DNA of 64,000 nucleotides, from contig JANUBW010000001.1 in assembly GCA_024809215.1 (NCBI GenBank), forward strand, positions 2,150,841 to 2,214,840, written 5' to 3'. This DNA is from Niastella sp. OAS944. Its GTDB lineage: Bacteria; Bacteroidota; Bacteroidia; Chitinophagales; Chitinophagaceae. Positions 43,668 through 53,110 of this stretch are shown here, in pieces. The notes beneath the pieces are model-generated. The model ran no database searches, was not told the origin of the DNA, and saw only the letters and a program-made list of their open reading frames with translations. Within the stretch, counting starts at the first letter, position 1. Every line of letters begins with the position of its first letter. Made by a program: the position numbers and the translations under genes.

Positions 43668-46436
43668 CTAGAATTTGATGTTAAGTCCGCCGTTGATCAT
43701 TTTCAGGTTAGGATATCCGTTAACATACGGATACTCCGGATCGAGCCTGTCTATATCGGAAAATGTGATGAGGTTAAAGCCGGTGATAAAGAAGCGCACC
43801 TCATTCATCTTTGCCGCGTTCACCCATTTGGCAGGCAGGTTGTACGATAGCTCAATATTCTTTAAGCGCAGGTAATTGCCCGAACGCACCCAAAAGCTGC
43901 TGGTGGTTTGATTGTTGGCATTGGTACCAACCGTAAGGCGTGGATAGGTAGCTGTTGCAGCGGTAGCTTCCGTCCAACGGCCAAGATGGTGTTGTTGCGC
44001 CTGCCCATACCCGCCGTTTTCCAATGATTGAAATTCCCAGTCGCTGGCAGAAAGCGTTATATCGCGGTTGGCAGTGCCTTGTAATAAAAAGCTAAAGCCA
44101 ATTCCTTTCCATTCTATACCAGCCTGCAATCCGCCATAGATCATGGCTTTTTTATTGCCAATAGCGGTTACATCGTACCGGTTAATGATGCTGTCGCCGT
44201 TAAGGTCTTTGTATTTGAGATCGCCAAAAACAGGGTGGTAACCTTCCATAACCGGCGCTTTGGCAATAGAATCTTCTCTTGTATAAAACCCATCGGCCAC
44301 ATAACCGAATATTTGTCCCACCTTTTCACCGGTGCGGCGCATGTAATCGTACTTGCGATCTACTTCATCTGCAAACATCACTTTCGACTGGCGGGTGCTC
44401 AATTTCAAACCCGCAAAGTATTTAACAGCGCCAATTTTATCTTCAAACTGCAGGCTGAACTCCCAGCCATAATACCGGTTCCTGCCAATATTTTCCTGTG
44501 GGTACGTGTTACCAATAAGTGCAATGGAACGGCCGCGCACCTGCATCAGATCAAAATAGTTATCCTTATAATATTCGGCCGTTGCGCGCAGTTTATTTTT
44601 AAACAAACCAAGCTCTATACCGGCATTCATTTTATCGGCTTTCTCCCAGGTAATATTTGTATTGGCCAGCGTTGATTCGGTAACCCCACTTATAGTGGTT
44701 GGCGTTACACCCAGAGTGTAACCGGTGTTTGATGAACCGCCATAAAACTGGCCATATACATAATAGCCGATATTATCTAAACCGGTTCGGCCATACGAAG
44801 CTTTAAGACGTAATGTGCTTAGTTGTTTTACCTGTGGGAACCAGTTTTCGTTGCTGACTGTCCAGCCAATGCCGGCCGCAGGGAAAATGCCAAAATCATT
44901 TCCTTTTACATAGCGGTTCTGTTTGTTACCTGTTGCAGACACTTCTACATGGTAGCGGTTCCTGAAATTATAAGCGCCGTAAGCGGAATAAGTATTATAT
45001 CGTAATGGTAACAGGTTATCATTGCCATATTGCTGACTGGCAGCAACAGCCCTTACAGTTATGGTATGCGCGTTGTTGAAGATCTTATTGTAACCGGCTG
45101 TTAGTTCCCAGTAACTGTTACGGGTTTGCGTGGCAATATTACCACCGTTGTTCTGTGTACCATCGGTACCAAACTTTGTATAAGTAACGGCGCCGGTTGC
45201 GGGGTCTACATTCATTTTAAATGTAGCAAAGGTTTTTGTGCGGTCAATATCTTCTGTTAAATCAGAGCCGAAGGAAGCCTTTCCGCTTATCCACAACCCT
45301 TTTGCCAGTACATCGAGGCTTTGCTGTAAACCTACATCGGCATATAAGTTACGATTGTAATTCAACCAGTAACCCGAGTTTACCACCTGCGCCCGTAAAT
45401 TGGCATTGCGTTCTACGGTGCCGCCATAAGAACCATCTGAGTTATATACGGGGTAGGCATTATTGGGAGTGGTGTACAGGGTATTAAATATAGCAGCAGA
45501 ACCATAACCGGGTTGCGTGCCATTTCTTATAAGTGCAAATACATTTAAGAACGCTTTCAACGAAGGGTTTATATTCATGGTCACATTCGACCGAATGCTA
45601 TACTGTTTATAATCATTATTTGTGTTGTACGAATTCTTCGCATCTTTCACAAAAATACCCTGTTGGTTCACGTGATCGAGCGCCAGGTAATACTGTGCAA
45701 ACTGACCGCCACCGCTTACATCGGCGCTATAGCGCGCAAAGCGCATTTTATTGCGCAGCACGGTACTCCACCAATCAACGTTGGGATGACCGTACGGGTC
45801 AGTTCCATTCTTATAAGCATCCAGATCAACCGGGAGATACGCAGGCTGTTTTTTGTCATTGGCCAACGCTTCATTAAACAGGGTGGCATAGTCGTACGCA
45901 TTCAGGTATTTGGGTTTTACCGTTGGTTGCTGTACACCATATTGTGCAGTGAATGAAATGGTTTGTTTGCCCGGTGTACCTTTGCGGGTATTTATCAGCA
46001 ATACGCCATTCGACCCACGCATGCCATACAGGTTAACCGCCAATGCATCTTTTAATACTGTAACACTTTCTATTTCTGCCGGGTTTAGCAACGTATAATC
46101 TCTTGGAATACCATCAATCACTATTAACGGATTACTTATACCACGTACAAATACCGACGCTCCATCATTACCGGGTGTGGCAGCTTGTTGCAATGTATAC
46201 AATCCGGTAAGCCGGCCCGAGAGTGCATTGGTAATATCAACCACCGGCGATTTAATAAGCTCGCGGTTATAAATAACATCGTACGAAGCAACTGTTTTTA
46301 CAGTAGAATCTTTAAGCGCAATACCCGTAGTATCAGGCGCCGCCTGCTGTGCATGTGCAGCACCGGCTGCCAACAGTGAAGCAGTAAGCACTGCAATACC
46401 GGCGCACCTGTTAATAATATTATTTCCTGTAAGCAT
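43668..46436 (-). CDS. SusC/RagA-family TonB-linked transporter, pair 2 (lacks carboxypeptidase-like N-terminal domain)
   Basis: This 922-residue protein starts at ATG 46436 (MLTGNNIINRCAGIAVLTAS), which gives a signal peptide ending AAHAQ. A longer frame exists but has no signal. After a short linker the plug begins at once (VDITNALSGRLTGLYTLQQA, SVFVRGISNPLIVIDGIPRD), so the roughly 80-residue regulatory-like domain present in pair 1 is missing. The barrel ends in MINGGLNIKF. The C-terminal phenylalanine is the normal insertion signal. It follows the CHRD lipoprotein gene. Confidence 0.93.
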   Translation of the reverse strand: MLTGNNIINRCAGIAVLTASLLAAGAAHAQQAAPDTTGIALKDSTVKTVASYDVIYNRELIKSPVVDITNALSGRLTGLYTLQQAATPGNDGASVFVRGISNPLIVIDGIPRDYTLLNPAEIESVTVLKDALAVNLYGMRGSNGVLLINTRKGTPGKQTISFTAQYGVQQPTVKPKYLNAYDYATLFNEALANDKKQPAYLPVDLDAYKNGTDPYGHPNVDWWSTVLRNKMRFARYSADVSGGGQFAQYYLALDHVNQQGIFVKDAKNSYNTNNDYKQYSIRSNVTMNINPSLKAFLNVFALIRNGTQPGYGSAAIFNTLYTTPNNAYPVYNSDGSYGGTVERNANLRAQVVNSGYWLNYNRNLYADVGLQQSLDVLAKGLWISGKASFGSDLTEDIDRTKTFATFKMNVDPATGAVTYTKFGTDGTQNNGGNIATQTRNSYWELTAGYNKIFNNAHTITVRAVAASQQYGNDNLLPLRYNTYSAYGAYNFRNRYHVEVSATGNKQNRYVKGNDFGIFPAAGIGWTVSNENWFPQVKQLSTLRLKASYGRTGLDNIGYYVYGQFYGGSSNTGYTLGVTPTTISGVTESTLANTNITWEKADKMNAGIELGLFKNKLRATAEYYKDNYFDLMQVRGRSIALIGNTYPQENIGRNRYYGWEFSLQFEDKIGAVKYFAGLKLSTRQSKVMFADEVDRKYDYMRRTGEKVGQIFGYVADGFYTREDSIAKAPVMEGYHPVFGDLKYKDLNGDSIINRYDVTAIGNKKAMIYGGLQAGIEWKGIGFSFLLQGTANRDITLSASDWEFQSLENGGYGQAQQHHLGRWTEATAATATYPRLTVGTNANNQTTSSFWVRSGNYLRLKNIELSYNLPAKWVNAAKMNEVRFFITGFNLITFSDIDRLDPEYPYVNGYPNLKMINGGLNIKF

Positions 46437-46470
46437 AGTTTTGGTTAGAATAGTTTTTAAAACAAATGAC

Positions 46471-47280
46471 CTATCGCAGTTGGCCGCGCAGTAAACCAGC
46501 CGGTTTGGCCGTTGAATGCACATCTATATAACAAGCCGAACTTTTCAGCAGCGTAAGCACTGCATCCGACAAACCGGCCGCTGACTTCTCTCTGTTATAA
46601 TCTGTAGCTATTGTAATAAGTTTTAATTGCTCGGTGCCATTTAAACCCGCTGCGCCGGCATGCAAATGGGTTTCCTGTAATACATCGCTGCCATCGGTGC
46701 CATTTACCATTACCTGGTAATGCAATACTTTATCGGTGGTAATACGCAACACCACTTTGCCCGAAGCGCCGGTAGTAACCGCAGGAACAACTGATGCACC
46801 AGTAAGCGCTACATCCGCATACCAGTCGATATTCTTCTCCAACTGTAAACGCACCAGGCCCTGGGGAAACAATTTGCTTTGCACATTCAGGAACATGGGT
46901 TTGGCCATCATATCGGCAGCCTGTGCAGTTGTCAGTTGAACACTTCCTTTTATGGATCGGCCATTTATCTCAGGTTTTATATCGGCCAGTAAAGTACCAT
47001 TGCTCGAAGCGGTGCCGTAATACAAACCAGCGCCGGTGATTACATCCTGCAAAGTGCTGTCAACCAAAATGTCGAAATAAAAAACATCATCGGTCATCAG
47101 GTTCAGGAACATCTTTGCCTTTATTTCGGCGCTCTTTGTTACCGGCACTTCATAATTGCTGCTGGCCGTTTCGTTCCAGTATTTTCTTACATAGGGAATT
47201 TCTGTTACATCGCTGTCTTTATTGCAGCCCAGCGAAAGCATAGCTATTAAAGCCGGTAGTAAATACAGAATGAATTGCAT
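46471..47280 (-). CDS. CHRD-domain lipoprotein
   Basis: This 269-residue protein has a lipoprotein signal ending LSLGC (Cys19), followed by NKDSD. Two CHRD-like beta-sandwich domains lie at about residues 35-150 and 155-269. The second has the signature THLHAGAAGLNGTEQL, and both end in LLRGQL-like or GLVRLQL strands. The function of CHRD domains in bacteria is not established. It sits between the LacI gene and susC of pair 2 in the same direction and has AACCAAAAC in its leader. Confidence 0.8.
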   Translation of the reverse strand: MQFILYLLPALIAMLSLGCNKDSDVTEIPYVRKYWNETASSNYEVPVTKSAEIKAKMFLNLMTDDVFYFDILVDSTLQDVITGAGLYYGTASSNGTLLADIKPEINGRSIKGSVQLTTAQAADMMAKPMFLNVQSKLFPQGLVRLQLEKNIDWYADVALTGASVVPAVTTGASGKVVLRITTDKVLHYQVMVNGTDGSDVLQETHLHAGAAGLNGTEQLKLITIATDYNREKSAAGLSDAVLTLLKSSACYIDVHSTAKPAGLLRGQLR

Positions 47281-47298
47281 ATGTTGTTAGTTTTGGTT

Positions 47299-48330
47299 TT
47301 AGCGTTTCTTTTTTTCATGTACCATCAACTTGCCGTCGATGATCACATGTTGAAAGACGAGCGGTTCATCGCTGTCGTTGTTTTTGATAAGGTCCATCAT
47401 AATGCCGGCGGCTTTGGCGCCCTGTTGCCAGGGATATTGTTCAACCGAAGCTACAGGCGGTGTTTGCAGATAGTTTATGATAGGCAGATTGGCGTAGCTG
47501 ATAACGCAGAGGTCTTTATTGATCTTTAGTTTGGTGTTTTTTGCATATTCAATTACATCGAGCGCCACATAATCATTCATGGTCACTACGGCGGTTGGCC
47601 GCGGATGTTGGGCCATCAGGTTGTCCATAGCTTCAAAGGTGCCCGCCTGGGTAAGGTCGGTTGATACCACCAGCGACATATCGATCTTGATGCGCTTTTT
47701 TATCATCACCTGTTTGTAGGCATTGGTTCGCTCAATGGACGAAGCCATCGACTCCGGACCATTCAAAATAGCAATACGGCGATGCCCTCTGTTGTAAAGG
47801 TGCTCAATGGCGTCTTTGGTGCCGCCGTGCATATTGAATACTACCTTATGCACATCCTGCCGGTTTGGCACCCGGTCGAAGTACACCACCGGGATATTAT
47901 AATTCCTGAGCGCCAGGAAATGATCGCAGCTTTGAGTGTTTTTCGACAGGGAGGCAATAATGCCATCAACGCGCAGGCTTTTCATCGACTCCACAATTTG
48001 CCTTTCGCGCTCGGGGTCGTCCTGCGACTGGTTAATTAGGACGTGATATTTGTTCTGCAGGGCCAGGTCTTCGATGGCGCAAACGGCCTCGGAAAAAAAG
48101 TGCTCCCGCAGGTTGGGTACAATTACCCCAATAATGAAGGTTTTCTTTTGTTTTAAGGATATGGCATTCAGGTTGGGGGCATAACTCAGTTGGTCTGCCA
48201 GTTGCTTCACCCGCATTTTTGTTCTTAACCCAATGCTCTGGTTTCCGTTCAATGCCCGGGAAACGGTAGAGGAAGAGAGGTTAAGCTGGCGGGCCATTTC
48301 TTTAATAGTAGGTACACTCTGCACGGCCAT
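47299..48330 (-). CDS. LacI-family transcriptional regulator
   Basis: This 343-residue protein has an N-terminal LacI helix-turn-helix (residues 7-55; TIKEMARQLNLSSSTVSRAL, hinge YAPNLNAISLKQKK) and a periplasmic-binding-protein-like sugar-sensing domain (about 60-340; IIGVIVPNLREHFFSE). It precedes the CHRD and SusC/SusD genes with an 18-base gap, so it probably regulates its own operon in response to a mono- or oligosaccharide. The 5' leader contains AACCAAAAC eight bases before the start. Confidence 0.93.
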   Translation of the reverse strand: MAVQSVPTIKEMARQLNLSSSTVSRALNGNQSIGLRTKMRVKQLADQLSYAPNLNAISLKQKKTFIIGVIVPNLREHFFSEAVCAIEDLALQNKYHVLINQSQDDPERERQIVESMKSLRVDGIIASLSKNTQSCDHFLALRNYNIPVVYFDRVPNRQDVHKVVFNMHGGTKDAIEHLYNRGHRRIAILNGPESMASSIERTNAYKQVMIKKRIKIDMSLVVSTDLTQAGTFEAMDNLMAQHPRPTAVVTMNDYVALDVIEYAKNTKLKINKDLCVISYANLPIINYLQTPPVASVEQYPWQQGAKAAGIMMDLIKNNDSDEPLVFQHVIIDGKLMVHEKKKR

Positions 48331-48551
48331 AAAACAGTGTTTTGGTTTGTTCGTTCCGGTTTATTTGCGCTGGTCTGTGCCGAAATTAAGAGTGACTGGG
48401 GTGAAAAAGGCGGGTGAAATGATGCAGAAATACCGGTCGTTTGTTTCAGAGATGATTGAATTACAGGTGAGTGTACGTATCAGAGACAAACTTTGCGATT
48501 CTAACTGGCGAGTTGACAAGTTGATATGTTGACAGGTTGATAGGGATTGAA
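48331..48551. other. Leader and spacer upstream of the LacI gene
   Basis: Together with the 21-bp array this forms a 561-base stretch without a convincing gene. It holds a possible minus-strand -7 element (TAATTTCG, 48381-48388) and a GTTGAC-type repeat (48510-48540). Open frames across it exist only because the repeat lacks stops in one phase. Confidence 0.5.
48510..48540. repeat. GTTGACAAGTTG-type short repeat beside the 21-bp array
   Basis: Three to four degenerate copies of an approximately 10-base GTTGACAAGTT word, with the same first eight and last nine bases as the copy between nuoK and nuoL (12970-13008). Confidence 0.55.
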
Positions 48552-48866
48552 AAGTGCCAATTTTTAACGCATGAGTGGCAATCTTTAACGCATTGGTACC
48601 TATCAATGACGCAAAGTTGGCCATCATGAACGCATTGATGGCTATCAATGACGTAAAGATGGCTATCATGAAAGTAAAGATGCCTGCCAATGGCGCAATG
48701 ATGGCTACCTTTAACGCATAGGTACCTGGCAATGACGCAAAGACAGCTATCTTTACCGCATGGATACCTCCCAATGACGCAAAGATGGTCATCATGAACG
48801 CATGGATGGCAACCAATGACGCAAAGACGGCTATCTTTAACGCATTTATAGCCATCATGAATTCAA
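48552..48866. repeat. Fifteen-copy 21-bp tandem repeat with 42-bp higher-order structure
   Basis: The core ACGCA, or a one- to three-base variant, starts at 48567 and recurs every 21 bases to 48861 (15 positions, no indels). The 16 bases after each core alternate between two types: AAGAYGGCTATC followed by ATGA or TTTA, and TKGATRCCTMYCAATG. The true unit is therefore 42 bp, about seven times. Copies differ by base changes only. The minus strand is open across it and would encode heptapeptides such as IAVFASL and VAIHAFM, but a coding role is unproven. Confidence 0.85.
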
Positions 48867-48891
48867 AAAAAGGTGTTGTTTGTACGCCATT

Positions 48892-51800
48892 CTACTCCCT
48901 CGCCCCGGCATATTCTTTGGGCGTTTTGCCAAATTCCTGCTTGAAGCATTTGCGGAAATAATCTACGTCGGAGAACCCGACCATGTAGGCCACCTCATTT
49001 ACGGTGTATTCGTTGCGGGCAAGAAATTGAGCGGCGCGTTTTAGCCGCACGCCGCGAATAAATTCTATTACCGATTGACCGGTTAGCCCCTTTATTTTCC
49101 GGTACAACGTAGTGCGGCTCATGTTTACCACCTTGCCCATTTCCTCTACCTGCAGGGTGGGTTCCATAATATTGTCTTCAATAAAGCGCATCACTTTATC
49201 TATAAACACTTCATCGGCGGGGGTAATGGCCAGCCCACTTGGTTGCAGTGTAACATCTTTACTATACCTTTCGCGCAACATGCGGCGCGATTGCAACAGG
49301 TTGTTCACCCGCACCTGCAATAACGACAAACTAAACGGCTTGGTAATGTATTCGTCGGCGCCCGTTTCAAAACCTTCTATCTGGTAATTGAGTTGCGTGC
49401 GGGCAGTTAGTAGAATAAGTGGAATATGGCTTGTTCTGCTATCCTTCTTCAACTGCCGGCATAATTCGGTGCCATGCATACCGGGCAACATCACATCGCT
49501 GATCACGATATCGGGCAAAAGATCAGTGGCCATTTGCCAGCCTTCATTACCGTTGGCAGCAGCATGTACCGTAAAGGCGGCAGCAAAATGATCGGCCAGC
49601 ATGGCCCGCACTTCATCATTATCTTCTACAATAAGCAGCAATGGTAAAGAACCGTCTTCCGGCACAGCCGGGGATACAGCTTCAGCAGGTATAGCTACCG
49701 TATTAATTGCAGCAACCGGCGTTTCATCCTGTTTAAATTCCTCACCTTTGAATGCTTCTTTATTTGCAGGCAGGGTTACCGTAAAACAAGTGTAACCAGC
49801 CATGCCCAACGAAGCCTTTCTGCTTTCTACAGTAATAGCTCCATGATGCAGCGTAACCAGTCCCTTTGTAAATGCGAGGCCGATACCTGTACCTGCCACC
49901 AGTTTACCGGTATCGTTGTAATGTTGAAATGGATTAAAAATGGTTTCCAAATGCTCGGCAGCAATACCCGAACCGGTATCGCTTACCTCAATGGTAATAT
50001 TATTAATTGTACTGTTTACTTTTACAGTTATTGTTCCGCCGGCAGGCGTAAACTTAAATGCATTTGATAACAGGTTGAACAATATCTTCTCCAGCTTATC
50101 GGCATCAAACCAAACTTCACCCGCCTGTTCTTTCACCTCTAATGCAAGCGTTACCTGCTGATGCCTGGCAAACCCTTCAAACGACAACAGCACTTCTCTT
50201 ACAAATTCAACCACATTGCCCGGCGCTACCTGCAAGGGCATATTACCCGCTTCAAACTTTCTAAAATCAAGCAGCTGATCGGTAAGCCGTAACAACTTCT
50301 CGCCATTGCGTTGCATCATCTTCAGTTGCTCACTTTCCTTTTCTTTGCCCTGCATCATGGCCAACAGCTTTTCAATAGGCGCCAGCACCAGCGTAAGTGG
50401 GGTTTTTATTTCGTGAGAAATGTTTGTGAAGAAGCTCAACTTTCGTTGCACCAGCTCTTCATCTTTTTGCCGGTTCAGCTCCTGTAACGCCAGCTGGTTT
50501 TTCAGCTTAGCGGTTTTCACAGAATAGAAATAGAAGAAATACAACAAGCCGCCTGCCACTAATGTATACAGCAGATAGGCGTACCAGGTTTTCCAAATGG
50601 GCGGCAGCACTTTTATATGCAGCTCGGTAAAATGTTCATTCCACAGTCCGTCGTTATTGGCGGCTTTTACTTTAAATACGTAATTGCCGGCAGGCAAATT
50701 GGTATAGGTAGCGGTTTGTTGATTGCCTACATAATGCCACTGTTTATCATCGTTCAGTCCCTGCAACATATAGGCATACTGATTGGTGCGCGGGTTTATA
50801 TAGTTCAATGCCGCAAAGCGAATGGTGAAATAGGCCTGATCGTAAGTAAGTGTAAGCTCGTTTGTATAAGTAACCGATTGCTGTAAGGGCGAATGGCCGG
50901 CACCGATAACAGCGGGAATATTTTTGATCAGCAGATCGGTCAACACTACTGGCGGCGGCACTTTATTCAGCACCATTTGTTCGGGTTGAAAGGCCACAAT
51001 ACCGTTCATACCACCGAAGATGATCTGTCCCGATGCCGTTTTGCAAACCCCGGTTTGAAATTCATTGGTGCCCAACCCATTGTTTACCGAATAATTGATT
51101 ACCTGCACATCACTTTTGCTGAAAGGCGGGGTTGCTTTTTGGAGAACGATCTTAGCAATGGCCTGGTTAAAGCTTACCCATAGGTTGCCCTGGTTATCTT
51201 CAATAATAGCGTGCACGATATTATCGGCCAGGCCGTACGCGGTATCGAGGGTATAGAATTTATTCTGTTGTTTGTTGAATACTTTCAATCCGCCACCTCG
51301 GGTGCCCGTCCAATAGTTGCCATGGCGATCTTCATACATACAAAGAATGGCATTCTTATTAAATACATTCTCGTATTCGGCCAGGTAATTGGTAAAGCGG
51401 TTTTGTTGAGGCGGCAAATACGACAAACCCGACTCGGTACCGATCCAGATGCCGCCAATATGATCGCGCATCAAGGCGTTGATGTCGTTTGATATTATGC
51501 TCCCCGCATCTTTTGCATTGTGCCGAAAAGTGGTGAGCACACCATTGGCATCCCGCTTAAACAATCCGCCCTTGGTACCTATCCATAACTCCCCATTATA
51601 ATAAGCAAGGCCATAGATCATTTCATCGTACATGCTACTGCCCTGCTGTAATTTGTGTTGTTGAATGCGGCCACTGGCAGGTTCATAATAGAACAGTCCT
51701 TCCAGGGTGCCTATCCACAAATTATCCTTATCGTCAAATTGAATGGCCTTAATGGTTTCCTGATTTACCAGGTGCTCAGAAGCGGGGTTGAGATGTATGT

Positions 51801-52974
51801 ATTTAAAATGCCCTGTAGCGGGATTATATACATTCACGCCACCGCCCTCAGTGGCTATCCACAGGTTGTGTTGTTTATCTTCCAGTATCCGGCTTACAAC
51901 AGGGTAATTCAGTCCAGGCCGGTCATCATCACGTTCCCCAATATAGCTGAAGTTATTATTCCCGGGTTGTTCAATGCTAATGCCGCCGGCAAAAGTGCCT
52001 ATCCACATACTGCCCGCATTGTCTTTCATAAAACACAGCACCGAGTTGCCCGATAAAGAGGACCGGTCGTACCGGTTTACCTGGTAATGATGCTGTACCT
52101 GCAAGTTGTTATTTACAACGTACATGCCATTGCGGGTGCCTATCCAGGCATTGCCGTCATGAAAACCAATGGCGCGCACCATATCATTACTTATGGGCCT
52201 GGGCCTTGTGGCTGCATTGATATTACAGGAGGTGCCTTTTTGCTGATCGAGAAAGATAACCCCATCGCGTTCGGTGCCAAGCCAAATGTTGTGCAATGAG
52301 TCAATGGCAATAACCCGAACTACGCTCTTTAGATAAAGAGGGTTACTCAGCAAACTGTTCGGCAAAGGCAGCATCCGTTTGTTTACCGGGTCGTATTTAA
52401 TGATGTTCCTTCCATCGGCAAACCACATATTATGTTCATGGTCTTCGGCAATAGCATACAGGGTGCCTTTATTTCTATTACCTACATCGATAGGGATTAA
52501 CAACTTTTGTTTTGAATCATAGGTAGCAAGTCCGCGACTGGTACCCACCCAAATAATACCACGGCTATCGGTATAAATACATTTCACATACCGTGTGGCG
52601 CTTTCGTCGCCTTTGACGGGTATGGGGTAGAACATTTCTTTACGGTGATCGAACAGATCGAGGCCCACCGAGGTACCTACCAGCAGATTGCCATCCGCGT
52701 CTTCACCCAGGGCCTGCAGTTCGTTGCTGCCTACACTGTGTTTATTTTGCTGATCGTATTTGAAGTGCCGGAAAGAGTAGCCATCGTAGCGGCTAAGACC
52801 ATCGGTAGTGCCGATCCAGATAAAACTTTTGCGGTCCTGAAAGAGCGCATATACGGTACTTTGCGAAAGTCCATCGGCAATGCCAAGGTGTTTGAAGCGA
52901 AGATCGCGTGTTTGGGCATGCACCAGTTTTACGGGGAAAACCGAGCACAATAGCAGTAGCAGCCACCCATTCAT
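48892..52974 (-). CDS. Hybrid two-component regulator of a polysaccharide utilisation locus (HTCS)
   Basis: This protein of about 1360 residues has a signal peptide (MNGWLLLLLCSVFPVKLVHA) and two-component-regulator propeller repeats over about 750 residues (IWIGTTDGLSRYDG-type). A Y_Y_Y domain and a membrane helix follow. The histidine kinase has His854 in NISHEIKTPLTLV and an ATPase domain (NLLSNAFKFTPAGG). The receiver has Asp1160 (ISDVMLPGMHG) and the end is an AraC DNA-binding domain. All functions sit in one membrane-spanning protein that senses glycan in the periplasm. The frame extends to Mets at 53028 and 53079; 52974 was chosen for its clean signal peptide. Confidence 0.93.
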   Translation of the reverse strand: MNGWLLLLLCSVFPVKLVHAQTRDLRFKHLGIADGLSQSTVYALFQDRKSFIWIGTTDGLSRYDGYSFRHFKYDQQNKHSVGSNELQALGEDADGNLLVGTSVGLDLFDHRKEMFYPIPVKGDESATRYVKCIYTDSRGIIWVGTSRGLATYDSKQKLLIPIDVGNRNKGTLYAIAEDHEHNMWFADGRNIIKYDPVNKRMLPLPNSLLSNPLYLKSVVRVIAIDSLHNIWLGTERDGVIFLDQQKGTSCNINAATRPRPISNDMVRAIGFHDGNAWIGTRNGMYVVNNNLQVQHHYQVNRYDRSSLSGNSVLCFMKDNAGSMWIGTFAGGISIEQPGNNNFSYIGERDDDRPGLNYPVVSRILEDKQHNLWIATEGGGVNVYNPATGHFKYIHLNPASEHLVNQETIKAIQFDDKDNLWIGTLEGLFYYEPASGRIQQHKLQQGSSMYDEMIYGLAYYNGELWIGTKGGLFKRDANGVLTTFRHNAKDAGSIISNDINALMRDHIGGIWIGTESGLSYLPPQQNRFTNYLAEYENVFNKNAILCMYEDRHGNYWTGTRGGGLKVFNKQQNKFYTLDTAYGLADNIVHAIIEDNQGNLWVSFNQAIAKIVLQKATPPFSKSDVQVINYSVNNGLGTNEFQTGVCKTASGQIIFGGMNGIVAFQPEQMVLNKVPPPVVLTDLLIKNIPAVIGAGHSPLQQSVTYTNELTLTYDQAYFTIRFAALNYINPRTNQYAYMLQGLNDDKQWHYVGNQQTATYTNLPAGNYVFKVKAANNDGLWNEHFTELHIKVLPPIWKTWYAYLLYTLVAGGLLYFFYFYSVKTAKLKNQLALQELNRQKDEELVQRKLSFFTNISHEIKTPLTLVLAPIEKLLAMMQGKEKESEQLKMMQRNGEKLLRLTDQLLDFRKFEAGNMPLQVAPGNVVEFVREVLLSFEGFARHQQVTLALEVKEQAGEVWFDADKLEKILFNLLSNAFKFTPAGGTITVKVNSTINNITIEVSDTGSGIAAEHLETIFNPFQHYNDTGKLVAGTGIGLAFTKGLVTLHHGAITVESRKASLGMAGYTCFTVTLPANKEAFKGEEFKQDETPVAAINTVAIPAEAVSPAVPEDGSLPLLLIVEDNDEVRAMLADHFAAAFTVHAAANGNEGWQMATDLLPDIVISDVMLPGMHGTELCRQLKKDSRTSHIPLILLTARTQLNYQIEGFETGADEYITKPFSLSLLQVRVNNLLQSRRMLRERYSKDVTLQPSGLAITPADEVFIDKVMRFIEDNIMEPTLQVEEMGKVVNMSRTTLYRKIKGLTGQSVIEFIRGVRLKRAAQFLARNEYTVNEVAYMVGFSDVDYFRKCFKQEFGKTPKEYAGARE

Positions 52975-53110
52975 CAAACGCCGCCAGGCAGTTGTAAGTG
53001 CCCTTAAGCCAGTTAGTTCCGTATACATACCTTTGAAATACCCCCAAAATTTCACGTACAATTTACGAAGAAGGAGCATTCAATGGTTTGCAAACGGTTG
53101 CGGAATTCTT

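Noticed and set aside
46437-46523. Extended start of susC pair 2
   Set aside because: It would place 29 residues before the signal peptide and overlap the CHRD gene; the ATG at 46436 gives a normal signal peptide.
48361-48858. 165-codon minus-strand frame through the 21-bp array as a protein-coding gene
   Set aside because: The frame is open because a stop-free 21-base unit repeats in phase, and its tail runs through another dispersed repeat. The predicted protein is an almost uninterrupted hydrophobic repeat with no start signal. Kept as a repeat, with coding left as a testable alternative.
48552-48866. CRISPR-like array
   Set aside because: Units are contiguous at 21 bases with no unique spacers, and no cas genes are nearby.
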